13,279 nt of DNA from Thermoplasmatota archaeon (GTDB lineage Archaea; Thermoplasmatota; E2; DHVEG-1): assembly GCA_022866015.1 (NCBI GenBank), contig JALHTX010000335.1, positions 1-13,279 on the forward strand, in the 5' to 3' direction. The notes under the pieces were generated by a model, which saw nothing but the letters and a program-made list of their open reading frames with translations, ran no database searches and was not told the DNA's origin. Position numbers and translations under genes: made by a program. Below, one piece after another: positions 1 through 6,191 of this stretch (the first letter of the stretch is position 1; every line of letters starts with the position of its first letter).

Positions 1-637
1 CAATTTTTTCTAGGAGAGAATCGTTTTTAGAATGATGAATTTTTTGTGATTTAAAAGTGTTGGTTCTACGAAAGAAAGCATTATCAATGTTAAAATTATC
101 TAATTTTGTTTGGTTTTTCTTTAAACTTGATATAAAACCACCATTTTTTCTGCGGATAATCGGTAAAACATGTTTTTCCTTTTTACCAATTAACATTTTC
201 TTTTCAGAAGATGATAGATTAACATTGAAAACTTGAGATATTCGAGCAAGATCATGATAGCTTATAATCTTTGATTTCCGTTTTTCAAGCACTGCTTTCA
301 AAGTTATTTTATTCTTATCATTTAGAAAATAGAAAGACTTGCCATCAACTTGGGCTCTTTGGATAACTGGAAAATGTTTCCGTAAAGTACGTAGATTCTG
401 ACTACATTCTCTTGTTGAGTCAACATATCCATAATTAAGTAATTGTTTCAAAACTTCCAGGGTTTTACCTCTTATTCCTCTGTTACCTGGTCTACTACTA
501 GGTAAATCCTTAGTATAGTAATATACAAGCTGATAGGATATACCCATTTCTTCAGCTACTGAATATTTGACTTCACCAGATTGTACCTTTTCTCTTATTT
601 TCTTGATTTGTTTAGGTGTAAGTTTTTTCCTAGACAT
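1..637 (-). CDS. Helix-turn-helix DNA-binding protein, C-terminus beyond the window
   Basis: An open frame of 212 codons runs without a stop from ATG at 637 to the left edge, so the protein is incomplete at its C-terminus. Residues 1-45 are basic (MSRKKLTPKQIKKIREK) and contain a resolvase/transposase-type helix-turn-helix: SVAEEMGISYQLVYYY fits the second and recognition helices. Further on it is lysine-rich and includes a second helical segment (ISYHDLARISQVFNVNLSS) that could be another DNA-binding unit. I do not recognise the family; a transposon- or homing-type accessory protein, or a regulator, would fit. There is no Shine-Dalgarno before the ATG, but a TATA-like box lies 27 nt upstream, so the transcript is probably leaderless. 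The start is supported by that spacing. A 14-nt-period repeat (684-750) lies directly upstream of the promoter. Confidence 0.7.
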   Translation of the reverse strand, partial: MSRKKLTPKQIKKIREKVQSGEVKYSVAEEMGISYQLVYYYTKDLPSSRPGNRGIRGKTLEVLKQLLNYGYVDSTRECSQNLRTLRKHFPVIQRAQVDGKSFYFLNDKNKITLKAVLEKRKSKIISYHDLARISQVFNVNLSSSEKKMLIGKKEKHVLPIIRRKNGGFISSLKKNQTKLDNFNIDNAFFRRTNTFKSQKIHHSKNDSLLEKI

Positions 638-658
638 GTTTAAAAAGTGAAAACAGTG

Positions 659-668
659 CTATATAAAG
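659..668 (-). promoter_or_regulatory. TATA box of the helix-turn-helix gene, leaderless
   Basis: On the minus strand this reads CTTTATATAG, centred about 27 nt before the ATG at 637. That is the archaeal TATA-to-start distance, so transcription should begin at or next to the start codon. No ribosome binding site is present, which agrees. Confidence 0.6.
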
Positions 669-683
669 ATGATTGAAAAACAA

Positions 684-750
684 GTTTTTCTAGGTTCTGT
701 GTAATCTAAGTTTGGGAAAGTTAGTTTGGGAAGTTTAGGTTGGTTTATAG
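684..750 (+). repeat. 14-nt-period repeat element, copy 1
   Basis: The element opens with GTTTTTCTAGGTTCTGT (684-700) and continues with three imperfect 14-nt units: AGTTTGGGAAAGTT (709-722), AGTTTGGGAAGTTT (723-736) and AGGTTGGTTTATAG (737-750). The same architecture, with the same spacing between GGTTCTGT and the first unit, recurs at 1881-1948 and 13012-13071. The third unit also resembles the GGTTGG-TTTTTTAAAG promoter element found on the minus strand further on. The function is unknown: a transposon end, a protein-binding array or a regulatory site are all possible. Confidence 0.55.
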
Positions 751-834
751 CAGGATATATTAAAATTGAATTTTACTAACTATTGTTATATAAATAAATT
801 AAATATAAACCCATATTTAATATATTTCCAATAA

Positions 835-886
835 TTTTATAAAGAATTGAATGATAACTAAATTAATAATTGGGAGGAAAAGGAGG
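835..886 (+). promoter_or_regulatory. TATA box and double Shine-Dalgarno of the secreted-protein gene
   Basis: TTTTATAAAG (835-844) is a good archaeal TATA box, predicting a transcript start near 866-870. Two Shine-Dalgarno-like stretches follow, GGGAGG (872-877) and AGGAGG (881-886). The second stands 5-8 nt before ATT codons and 35 nt before the first GTG, which bears on the choice of start. The rest of the gap from 751 to 834 is AT-rich with further TATA-like stretches and no gene that I can see. Confidence 0.55.
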
Positions 887-891
887 TAATT

Positions 892-1341
892 ATTATTAAA
901 AATAAATTTATAAAAAGAATAGTGATCTTAAGTATATCAATACTACTAATTACTACGATTATTACACCAATTGTTATTTCAGAGGAAAAAGAAAGAATTA
1001 TAAATTCGGAATTAACCAGTAATGATTCAAATCATAACTCTGAACCAAAAGATTGGTACATATCTTCATTTTTAACCGAGATAAATATTACCTTTGATGG
1101 TAATATAACCCATTTTGGTAGTTTATGGACAAATATTGGAATACGTCTTTCTTGGAAAACAGATAGGCCTGTAAATATCACTTTTACACAAAAAGGTAAA
1201 ACACCAAAAAGTGAAACTTTTGAAAATGGTTGTTATATCGTAACATGGATCTTTCGAGGAAATGACGGAATTAAGATGCCTTATCAAGAAGAGAATGGAA
1301 CTGTTAATGGTCATGTTCTGCTATTTAATGTTTATACTTAA
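892..1341 (+). CDS. Secreted protein with N-terminal signal peptide, probable ATT start
   Basis: A protein of about 150 residues of unknown function. From ATT 892 the N-terminus reads IIKNKFIKRIVILSISIL: a basic stretch followed by a hydrophobic core of about 20 residues ending near PIVIS-EEK, a classical Sec signal sequence. If translation began at GTG 922 the basic part would be lost. AGGAGG at 881-886 points to ATT at 892 or 895, so I place the start there; GTG 922 is the conventional alternative. The mature part is polar, predicted beta-rich, with five N-glycosylation sequons (NDS, three NIT, NGT), fitting a cell-surface or exported protein. It stands alone with its own TATA box. An inactivated start codon, making it a pseudogene, cannot be excluded. 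Confidence 0.6.
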   Translation: MIKNKFIKRIVILSISILLITTIITPIVISEEKERIINSELTSNDSNHNSEPKDWYISSFLTEINITFDGNITHFGSLWTNIGIRLSWKTDRPVNITFTQKGKTPKSETFENGCYIVTWIFRGNDGIKMPYQEENGTVNGHVLLFNVYT

Positions 1342-1383
1342 ATTTCCTTATAAAATATAAAGTGTACAAAATATACAAGTTTG

Positions 1384-1885
1384 TTAAATAACTTTTTTTA
1401 TTTTATAATGTTTTATAGATTTTTTCATAATAGTAAGCCATTTATTATTCCCTTCTATTATTATCCCTGCTTCCTCAGATGGTGTCTTACCATCCAAACT
1501 TTCATGTGGTTTAATAAAATTATAATATAATCGGTGACCATCCGCAATAAGAGTATCCTCAACTTTAAGACCACGCATTACTTTTTCTCTTTGTCTTATA
1601 GTCCCATGTAGTCTTTCCACATGATTGTTATTTGGATGGTGTTGTAAACCTACATTATGTAGATGTTGTGTTTCTCCATGAGTAGTGATAAACTCCTTGT
1701 TAATAGCATACTTGTAACTATGTCAAGAGAGCAGTGGAAAACTGATGGTGTTTTTGATTCAACTGTTTTCTTCCAGTCATCATCCTCGATATTTTCAAGG
1801 ATTTCATCATAAAATGCTGTTCTTGTAATTAATGCACTAGCATCTTGTGCGTGTCCACATCCAATTAAAATATATAATACGTTTT
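1384..1885 (-). pseudogene. Frameshifted remnant of a DDE transposase (C-terminal half)
   Basis: The intact C-terminal 78 codons (ATG-less, 1384-1620) carry the signature ERLHGTIRQREKVMRGLK and YNFIKPHESLDGKTP of DDE transposases common in archaea. The frame continues upstream through HHPNNNHV and INKEFITTHGE to a stop codon near 1723. Just before it, another frame gives DDDWKKTVESKTPSVFHCSLD; removing two bases near 1720 would join both into HCSLDSYKYAINKEF, the usual region around the second catalytic Asp. So this is one gene broken by a frameshift near 1719-1723, and its N-terminal half including the first catalytic Asp is missing beyond about 1885, where a repeat begins. It is not expected to be active. 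Family assignment (IS6-like DDE) is from memory of motifs. Confidence 0.7.
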
Positions 1886-1948
1886 TCTGGTTCTGTAAAG
1901 AACAGGGTTGGAAAATCTTCGTTGGAAAATCAGGGTTGATATTTATTT
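1881..1948 (+). repeat. 14-nt-period repeat element, copy 2
   Basis: GTTTTTCTGGTTCTGT (1881-1896) is followed by three 14-nt units, GTTGGAAAATCTTC (1907-1920), GTTGGAAAATCAGG (1921-1934) and GTTGATATTTATTT (1935-1948). The first two share 11 identical bases. The stop codon of the neighbouring minus-strand gene (1943-1945) lies inside the third unit. The element also contains CAGGGTTGG (1903-1911), an exact inverted match of CCAACCCTG at 2485-2493 on the other side of that gene. Confidence 0.6.
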
Positions 1949-2443
1949 AGTTCGTAATCGTTCTCTAAATGATTGTTCAATTTTTCCAATAAGTTTTTCA
2001 TATTCATTTTTTGTTTGTTGGTTAAGGTCTATTATGCTTTGTATCATTTGATTTGTTATATCTTCTACCACACGTTCTCTTAATTGTATCAATGTTTTTT
2101 TACCTACTTGAAAATCCCAAAATGTTTGTATAAGTTTTAATAATTCCGTTTTATTGTTTTCTTCAATAAGTAAAATATTTCTGTTAATTTTTGATTCTGT
2201 ATTTTTAAGTTGTTCAACAAATCTCTGTAAATATTCAACATTAGCTATTTTCCATAATTGATCCGCTGCTAATTTTAGATCATATAATGAGTTCCATACT
2301 TCTAAGTATATAGGTAATTGTGTTCCACGGAATTGTGATTTATTATCAAGCCTACTTCTATATCTTTCTGTAATTAATGCTGCAATAGCACCTATTACTG
2401 AAGAAAAAACTATAGTGATAATAGCAAGTATTAATTCATCCAT
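1943..2443 (-). CDS. Membrane-anchored helical protein of unknown function
   Basis: A 166-residue protein. Residues 3-24 (ELILAIITIVFSSVIGAIAALI) form one hydrophobic segment followed by a basic stretch (ERYRSR), so it is likely anchored with the C-terminus in the cytoplasm. The remainder is charged and predicted helical, with stretches suggestive of a coiled coil (residues 65-100 and 125-160). I recognise no domain; small one-helix proteins of this plan are frequent in accessory regions. The start is well supported by GGAGGAG 6 nt upstream and by promoter element copy A 25 nt before the start. The stop codon falls within repeat copy 2, so the C-terminus may have been altered by that repeat. 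Confidence 0.65.
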   Translation of the reverse strand: MDELILAIITIVFSSVIGAIAALITERYRSRLDNKSQFRGTQLPIYLEVWNSLYDLKLAADQLWKIANVEYLQRFVEQLKNTESKINRNILLIEENNKTELLKLIQTFWDFQVGKKTLIQLRERVVEDITNQMIQSIIDLNQQTKNEYEKLIGKIEQSFRERLRTK

Positions 2444-2467
2444 TTTTTCTCCTCCATTTTCATATCT

Positions 2468-2490
2468 TTTCTTTCTTTAAAAAACCAACC
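2468..2490 (-). promoter_or_regulatory. Conserved 23-nt promoter-like element, copy A
   Basis: On the minus strand it reads GGTTGG, then TTTTTTAAAG, then a GAAA-rich tail, 25-47 nt before the start codon at 2443. TTTTTTAAAG fits an archaeal TATA box with a transcript start near the Shine-Dalgarno GGAGGAG. The same 23 nt recurs before four other transcription units. Confidence 0.6.
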
Positions 2491-2556
2491 CTGTGTTTTT
2501 TATGAGGAACAAAAAGATGGCTTAGAAATAGGAAAAAATTCAATGGTAGAATTTAT

Positions 2557-3183
2557 TTAAAGCCATACTAAATATAACAAAACCAACCACATAATCCATG
2601 TAATAGAAGGAGAAACCGCAGAATAAAGGCCTAGAATATAAACATTTTCTCCTCGTTGTTTTTTGGTAAGTCTACTTAACATAGAATGCATCCAAAAACC
2701 TGCAAATCCTGTTGTCATTGTTGCAAGAACACCCATAGCCGCAAAGATATAAGAGCCTTCAAAATTCCCAGTTAAAATATACCATACTATACCGATTTGT
2801 ATAATCAAAATAATTGCTAAAAATCCTTTATACCATCCTGCGCCCATCACCTGTGATAAGGCGGCAACAGATAGCAGAGCGGTAACAGCTAAAAAAATTT
2901 CGAGATTTGTGATTTCTTTGAACATAAAAATTGAATTAGAAACAACTAACGAAATAAAAAAACCAGAAACAAATAGAGTAAAGGCTGATTGAACACCATA
3001 GTTCTTCAACAGAGGTTTAGAGTTATCTAACTGTATAATACCAGAATTTATTACTGGCCAACCTACTCCCAATTCACCTTTACAAACTGGATCTTTTGAA
3101 ACATAATAGCAATGAAGATACTGATACAATGCAATTGATGCTGCAAAGAAAATAGAAACTAAAACCGAATTGTTATCTATCAT
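2557..3183 (-). CDS. Polytopic membrane protein of unknown function
   Basis: A 208-residue integral membrane protein with about six hydrophobic segments at residues 4-22, 66-87, 94-113, 119-138, 146-165 and 190-208. A short extramembrane loop (28-62) holds two cysteines with C25 nearby, and a basic loop (RLTKKQRGEN, 171-180) probably faces the cytoplasm. I see no transporter or enzyme motif and do not recognise the family. The ATG at 3183 is supported by AGAAGGAGA a few nucleotides upstream and by promoter element copy B. It is a single-gene unit between two other unrelated minus-strand genes. Confidence 0.65.
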   Translation of the reverse strand: MIDNNSVLVSIFFAASIALYQYLHCYYVSKDPVCKGELGVGWPVINSGIIQLDNSKPLLKNYGVQSAFTLFVSGFFISLVVSNSIFMFKEITNLEIFLAVTALLSVAALSQVMGAGWYKGFLAIILIIQIGIVWYILTGNFEGSYIFAAMGVLATMTTGFAGFWMHSMLSRLTKKQRGENVYILGLYSAVSPSITWIMWLVLLYLVWL

Positions 3184-3218
3184 AATTTTCTCCTTCTAAA
3201 TATTCTTAAATTATATCA

Positions 3219-3241
3219 TCTTTTTCTTTAAAAAACCAACC
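3219..3241 (-). promoter_or_regulatory. Conserved 23-nt promoter-like element, copy B
   Basis: GGTTGG followed by TTTTTTAAAG on the minus strand, with the TATA-like part 44 nt before the ATG at 3183. The GAAA-rich tail is slightly diverged (AAAAAGA). A stretch just upstream, CCAAGGAATTTGAGATAA (plus strand, 3244-3261), resembles the one beside copy C (9727-9741). Confidence 0.55.
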
Positions 3242-3286
3242 ATCCAAGGAATTTGAGATAAGAAGAATAAAAAAAATATGAAAATA

Positions 3287-3766
3287 TTATATCGGACGTA
3301 TTACAAGAGTTCCCTTTCCTTTAGCCAAATTTCTAAGGATGCCTTGTTTTGATACTGTTACCAAATCATATGTTCCCCCACCCGTATCATACATAGTTAA
3401 GTTGTTGGAATTTACACCAAGAAAAATCAACATATGCGCATATCCTCCTGCCACTTGCATCGAAACAATCACAGGTAAATTTTCATATATGCGATTTTCA
3501 ACATAATTTATTACATCATTCCTCGTGGAATGAGTTTGGGGATCAAAACTAAAACGATCACCATAATGATCTTCTAAAATTCTACTAATGTTTCTAAAAG
3601 AAAGGCCACAGGGATTAGATTGTGATATATGGAGAGCATAAATCTGTTCTTGAGATAAATTAAATCCAAAGTATCCCAATACATTTTCGATTGATGCAAA
3701 AATACACCAATCATTTTCACGCTGAAGCACATATGGGAAATTTTGAAGATTATTAATACAAGGCAT
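3287..3766 (-). CDS. C39-like cysteine peptidase domain protein
   Basis: A 159-residue single-domain protein of the papain-like C39 type. The catalytic layout is visible: Q15 (oxyanion hole) six residues before C21 in QRENDWCIFAS, H111 in GGYAHMLIFLGV, and D127 in MYDTGGG. The family includes bacteriocin-leader peptidases and many stand-alone enzymes that cut small peptides or act on ubiquitin-like or protein conjugates. There is no signal peptide and no transporter domain, so it is probably cytosolic, unlike ABC-fused C39 domains. There is no Shine-Dalgarno, but a TATA box 26 nt upstream suggests a leaderless transcript. It stands next to the Septu-like operon in divergent orientation. Substrate is unknown. 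Confidence 0.7.
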   Translation of the reverse strand: MPCINNLQNFPYVLQRENDWCIFASIENVLGYFGFNLSQEQIYALHISQSNPCGLSFRNISRILEDHYGDRFSFDPQTHSTRNDVINYVENRIYENLPVIVSMQVAGGYAHMLIFLGVNSNNLTMYDTGGGTYDLVTVSKQGILRNLAKGKGTLVIRPI

Positions 3767-3787
3767 AAACTATTGATTGGATTGAAA

Positions 3788-3796
3788 ATTAAATAG
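3788..3796 (-). promoter_or_regulatory. TATA box of the C39-like peptidase gene, leaderless
   Basis: CTATTTAAT on the minus strand, centred about 26 nt before the ATG at 3766, with no ribosome binding site between them. This gene lacks the GGTTGG element seen before its neighbours. Confidence 0.5.
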
Positions 3797-3851
3797 TTTC
3801 TGCCAGGAAAAATCAGTTGACATTTTAATTGTGTAAAAAAATTGCTTTAAT

Positions 3852-3865
3852 CGAAAGTTTTTTAA
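3852..3865 (+). promoter_or_regulatory. BRE and TATA box of the defence operon
   Basis: CGAAAG (3852-3857), a purine-rich BRE-like stretch, precedes TTTTTTAA (3858-3865). The predicted transcript start, about 25 nt downstream, falls inside the perfect inverted repeat at 3871-3895 and about 30 nt before the first ATG of the operon. Confidence 0.45.
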
Positions 3866-3870
3866 CTGTC

Positions 3871-3895
3871 GTCTACATGTAGCCTACATGTAGAC
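3871..3895 (+). promoter_or_regulatory. Perfect 12-bp inverted repeat, likely operator
   Basis: GTCTACATGTAG (3871-3882), one base, then CTACATGTAGAC (3884-3895). Each arm itself contains the palindrome CTACATGTAG, so the site offers two tandem dyads. It lies between the TATA box and the first gene of the operon, over the predicted transcript start, where a bound protein would block transcription. A protein binding site fits better than a terminator because no T-run follows. The small DUF2080-like protein encoded 24 nt downstream is the natural candidate ligand, by inference only. Confidence 0.6.
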
Positions 3896-3918
3896 TACAA
3901 TATCGGATAAAGATTAGC

Positions 3919-4083
3919 ATGACTATGAAGAAAACGAAAGGACGTCTCATACTAAAAGAAATCGAATTTGACCAGGTATACATACGAACTGTTCATAAAA
4001 GCAATAAGCGAAGCGGTAAGATTACACTTCCACCTGAACTAATCGGTAAAAAAGTCTACATAGTAGTCGAACCAGAATCATGA
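3919..4083 (+). CDS. DUF2080-like small protein (transposon-associated, AbrB-like)
   Basis: A 54-residue protein. After a basic N-terminus and a short strand-rich part (RLILKEIEFDQVYIRTVHKS) it ends with GKITLPPELIGKKVYIVVE, the pattern of DUF2080, an archaeal family usually called a putative transposon-encoded protein. The C-terminal motif also resembles AbrB/SpoVT swapped-hairpin DNA-binding proteins, so a regulatory role is plausible. No transposase follows; instead its stop overlaps the start of a 28-codon ORF (ATGA at 4080-4083) leading to the Septu-like genes. ATG 3919 is used as start; ATG 3925 is an alternative. The inverted repeat immediately upstream suggests autoregulation. Confidence 0.65.
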   Translation: MTMKKTKGRLILKEIEFDQVYIRTVHKSNKRSGKITLPPELIGKKVYIVVEPES

Positions 4084-4166
4084 AGCGAAAGGACGATACA
4101 TTGCAAAAGAAAGAGGAAAACTTTATGCCATTTGCTGAGATTTATTTAATTGAAAGTAAGAGGTGA
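4080..4166 (+). CDS. 28-codon ORF bridging the DUF2080-like gene and the ATPase
   Basis: It begins inside the preceding stop codon (ATGA) and ends with TGA at 4164-4166 within the GAGGTGA ribosome binding site of the ATPase gene. The product is charged (MKRKDDTLQKKEENF, then MPFAEIYLIESKR). It could be the surviving start of a transposase gene that normally follows DUF2080, or simply a translational bridge. There is no homology that I recognise, so it may not be a functional protein. Confidence 0.3.
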   Translation: MKRKDDTLQKKEENFMPFAEIYLIESKR

Positions 4167-4171
4167 AATAG

Positions 4172-5455
4172 TTGTACGTCTCAAAAATAACAATGAAAAA
4201 TATAAGATGTTTTGACGATGTTACACTTAATTTTTTTACTAAAGACAGCCCTTGTTTAGGGTGCGTTCTCTTGGGAGATAATGGCTTTGGTAAAACAACG
4301 GTTCTAAGAAGCATAGCGTTAAGTCTCTGCGGTCAAAAAAGCGTTTCTGGTCTATTAGACGAATTATATGGAGAATGGATAAAAAATGAAAAACCAAAAG
4401 GAAGTATTGTTTTAGAAATGGTGGATCCTGATCGAAAGAATGAACTGTTCAAAATAATAACAACTTTCTTATCCAATGGAACAATTGAACAGGAGACCAT
4501 ACCGAAAGAAGAATTTCCCTGGGATGATATTTTTGCGTGTGGGTATGGAATATTACGCGGAGTATATGGAGAAAGAACTATTGAAGAATATTATATAACA
4601 GATTCTGTTTATACCTTAATTAATTATAAATATGAACATCTTCAGAATCCAGAATTGACGATAAGGCGCATAGCAGATGCTCTTAATTTTAATGATTCAG
4701 ATGTGCAGGGCATCCTAGATATTGTAAGTTCAATACTTATGTTTAATAAGGGTGCAATTAAACTAGGAAAAGGAAAGGGATTAATGGTCGAATTATATCC
4801 AGGCAAGTCTATACCTTTGCAGCAACTGGGTGATGGGCACATCGCGACAGCTACTATGCTAATAGATTTTATTGGATGGCAGTTACTTTATGATGTAGAA
4901 ACTTTTCGATCAGATATATCAAAGTTTACTGGAATTTTTTTAATCGACGAAATTGAGCAGCATCTTCATCCATTATGGAAAAGGAACATTATTCCTTTAC
5001 TACGAACCAAGTTCCCAAAAGTACAATTCATCATTACTACGCATTCCCCTTTAATTGCCGCTAATATTCGTAAAGATCTGAAAAGCAAGGATTCAAAATT
5101 ATTTTATCTTAATAAAAGTAATAATATAATCCAAGTTAATGAGATCGAAGAGAATATTGAAGAATTAAATTTAGATCAACTACTAGCATCAGAGGCTTTT
5201 GGTCATATTTTTACTGTAAATAAAGAAATCGAGAAAGTTCTAAGACAGGCCAGTGAATTGGCAGCAAAAGATGTACGGTCATCTGATGAAGAAATTAAAT
5301 ATCAAAAAATCAAGGAAATATTGAAAGATGTAAAGTTTCTTAAAGGACGGACTTTAATAGAACGCGATGTAGAAAGGGACTATTATAAGGATCTTAAGAA
5401 AGAAAAAGAAAGATTAAAAAAAATTCTCGAAGGGAAAAAAGATGATCCTGATTAA
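4172..5455 (+). CDS. ptuA: Septu-type AAA/ABC-like ATPase (PtuA-like)
   Basis: A 427-residue P-loop ATPase of the RecF/SMC-like type. Visible motifs are Walker A GDNGFGKT (35-42), an ABC-signature-like LGDGH (219-223), Walker B IFLIDEIEQHLHP (255-267) and the H-loop ITTHSPL (288-294). There is no long coiled coil and no Toprim domain behind the ATPase, which separates it from SMC and OLD nucleases. A charged helical tail (345-427) follows. The gene directly downstream encodes an HNH nuclease overlapping by 14 nt, the arrangement of Septu phage-defence systems (PtuA ATPase plus PtuB nuclease). The start is TTG with GAGGTGA 5 nt upstream; the next in-frame ATG is seven codons further and would cut the first beta strand. 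Confidence 0.8.
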   Translation: MYVSKITMKNIRCFDDVTLNFFTKDSPCLGCVLLGDNGFGKTTVLRSIALSLCGQKSVSGLLDELYGEWIKNEKPKGSIVLEMVDPDRKNELFKIITTFLSNGTIEQETIPKEEFPWDDIFACGYGILRGVYGERTIEEYYITDSVYTLINYKYEHLQNPELTIRRIADALNFNDSDVQGILDIVSSILMFNKGAIKLGKGKGLMVELYPGKSIPLQQLGDGHIATATMLIDFIGWQLLYDVETFRSDISKFTGIFLIDEIEQHLHPLWKRNIIPLLRTKFPKVQFIITTHSPLIAANIRKDLKSKDSKLFYLNKSNNIIQVNEIEENIEELNLDQLLASEAFGHIFTVNKEIEKVLRQASELAAKDVRSSDEEIKYQKIKEILKDVKFLKGRTLIERDVERDYYKDLKKEKERLKKILEGKKDDPD

Positions 5456-6191
5456 TCGCGTTAATTGTCCTGCCTGTCTGATTAAACCTCCTGAACAATT
5501 CATAAAAGGTGATTGTGACAAACCAGAGGTTAAAACGGCACTTCATCATATGCAACATGGAAAATGCTGTTATTGTGAAAAAAAAATAAAATTTAGAGCA
5601 GGGGCAACAATTGAACATTTTATTCCAAAATCTTATTATCATGATGGTCAAGGAAGCATTATATGGCGCATGGCTAACGATTGGAATAACCTTCTTATGG
5701 CTTGTAACATATGTAATGATAAAAAACTCGATAAATTACCAATAACAGCAGGTATCGTACAAATATTGAATCCCACATCTGATCTTGATCCAGAGGACCA
5801 TATAGATTTTGTTTTTGCTGAAGACTTTTTTATAGGGATGAAAGAGAAAAATGGATCTCTTGAAGGCCAATCCACAATTGATAAGCTAAAATTTTTTGAG
5901 CGATCTGACTTAAGACCAGATTATAACTGTTTAATTTTAGAAATTAATAAAATTTTCAATGATTTATTAGAAGCTTTAATTGATGATAATAAACTTGAGA
6001 TAAATGAATTAAAAGGACAATTAACAAGATTAATGAGTGCTCATAAACCATATACGGCTTTTCGTAGGAACTACATTCAGAAAAAATTGGAAAAAGTTAA
6101 TCGTGAATATTTGCCTATATTGGAATGTCATCATGATCATCATTTTAGTGAAGTCGCAATTGATTTTCCAAGAGGTTATGAGACTAGATGA
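5442..6191 (+). CDS. ptuB: HNH endonuclease, Septu nuclease subunit (PtuB-like)
   Basis: A 249-residue protein with an HNH core: C42xxC45 (KCCYCEKK), the E58-H59 strand (TIEHFIPKS), NDWNNLLMAC with N79/N82/N83, and C88xxC91 with N92 and K94 (CNICNDKK). The two CxxC pairs would bind structural zinc and H59 with N92 the catalytic metal. An additional CPAC motif (9-12) lies at the N-terminus. The C-terminal half (about 130-249) is helical and may bind the ATPase. In Septu, this subunit cuts nucleic acid once the ATPase partner permits. It overlaps the ATPase gene by 14 nt and its own stop is overlapped by the next start (ATGA at 6188-6191), showing translational coupling to the SpeD-like gene. 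Confidence 0.8.
   Translation: MILINRVNCPACLIKPPEQFIKGDCDKPEVKTALHHMQHGKCCYCEKKIKFRAGATIEHFIPKSYYHDGQGSIIWRMANDWNNLLMACNICNDKKLDKLPITAGIVQILNPTSDLDPEDHIDFVFAEDFFIGMKEKNGSLEGQSTIDKLKFFERSDLRPDYNCLILEINKIFNDLLEALIDDNKLEINELKGQLTRLMSAHKPYTAFRRNYIQKKLEKVNREYLPILECHHDHHFSEVAIDFPRGYETR

Noticed and set aside
1889..1945. Continuation of the transposase reading frame into the repeat
   Set aside because: The frame stays open (PTKIFQPCSLQNQK) but the sequence matches the repeat copies at 684 and 13012 and not a transposase N-terminus, so the open frame is taken as chance.
684..1948. GGTTCTGT as the terminal repeat of an IS6-type element
   Set aside because: GGTTCTGT resembles IS6-family tips, but both copies here point the same way rather than inward from two ends, and no matching end is seen beyond 1384.
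3871..3895. Rho-independent-type terminator for the upstream region
   Set aside because: No T-run follows the stem, and neither flanking gene ends here: the C39-like gene reads away and the operon starts just downstream.
4172..5455. OLD-family nuclease or retron-associated ATPase
   Set aside because: There is no Toprim domain after the ATPase motifs and no reverse transcriptase gene; the overlapping HNH gene favours Septu.
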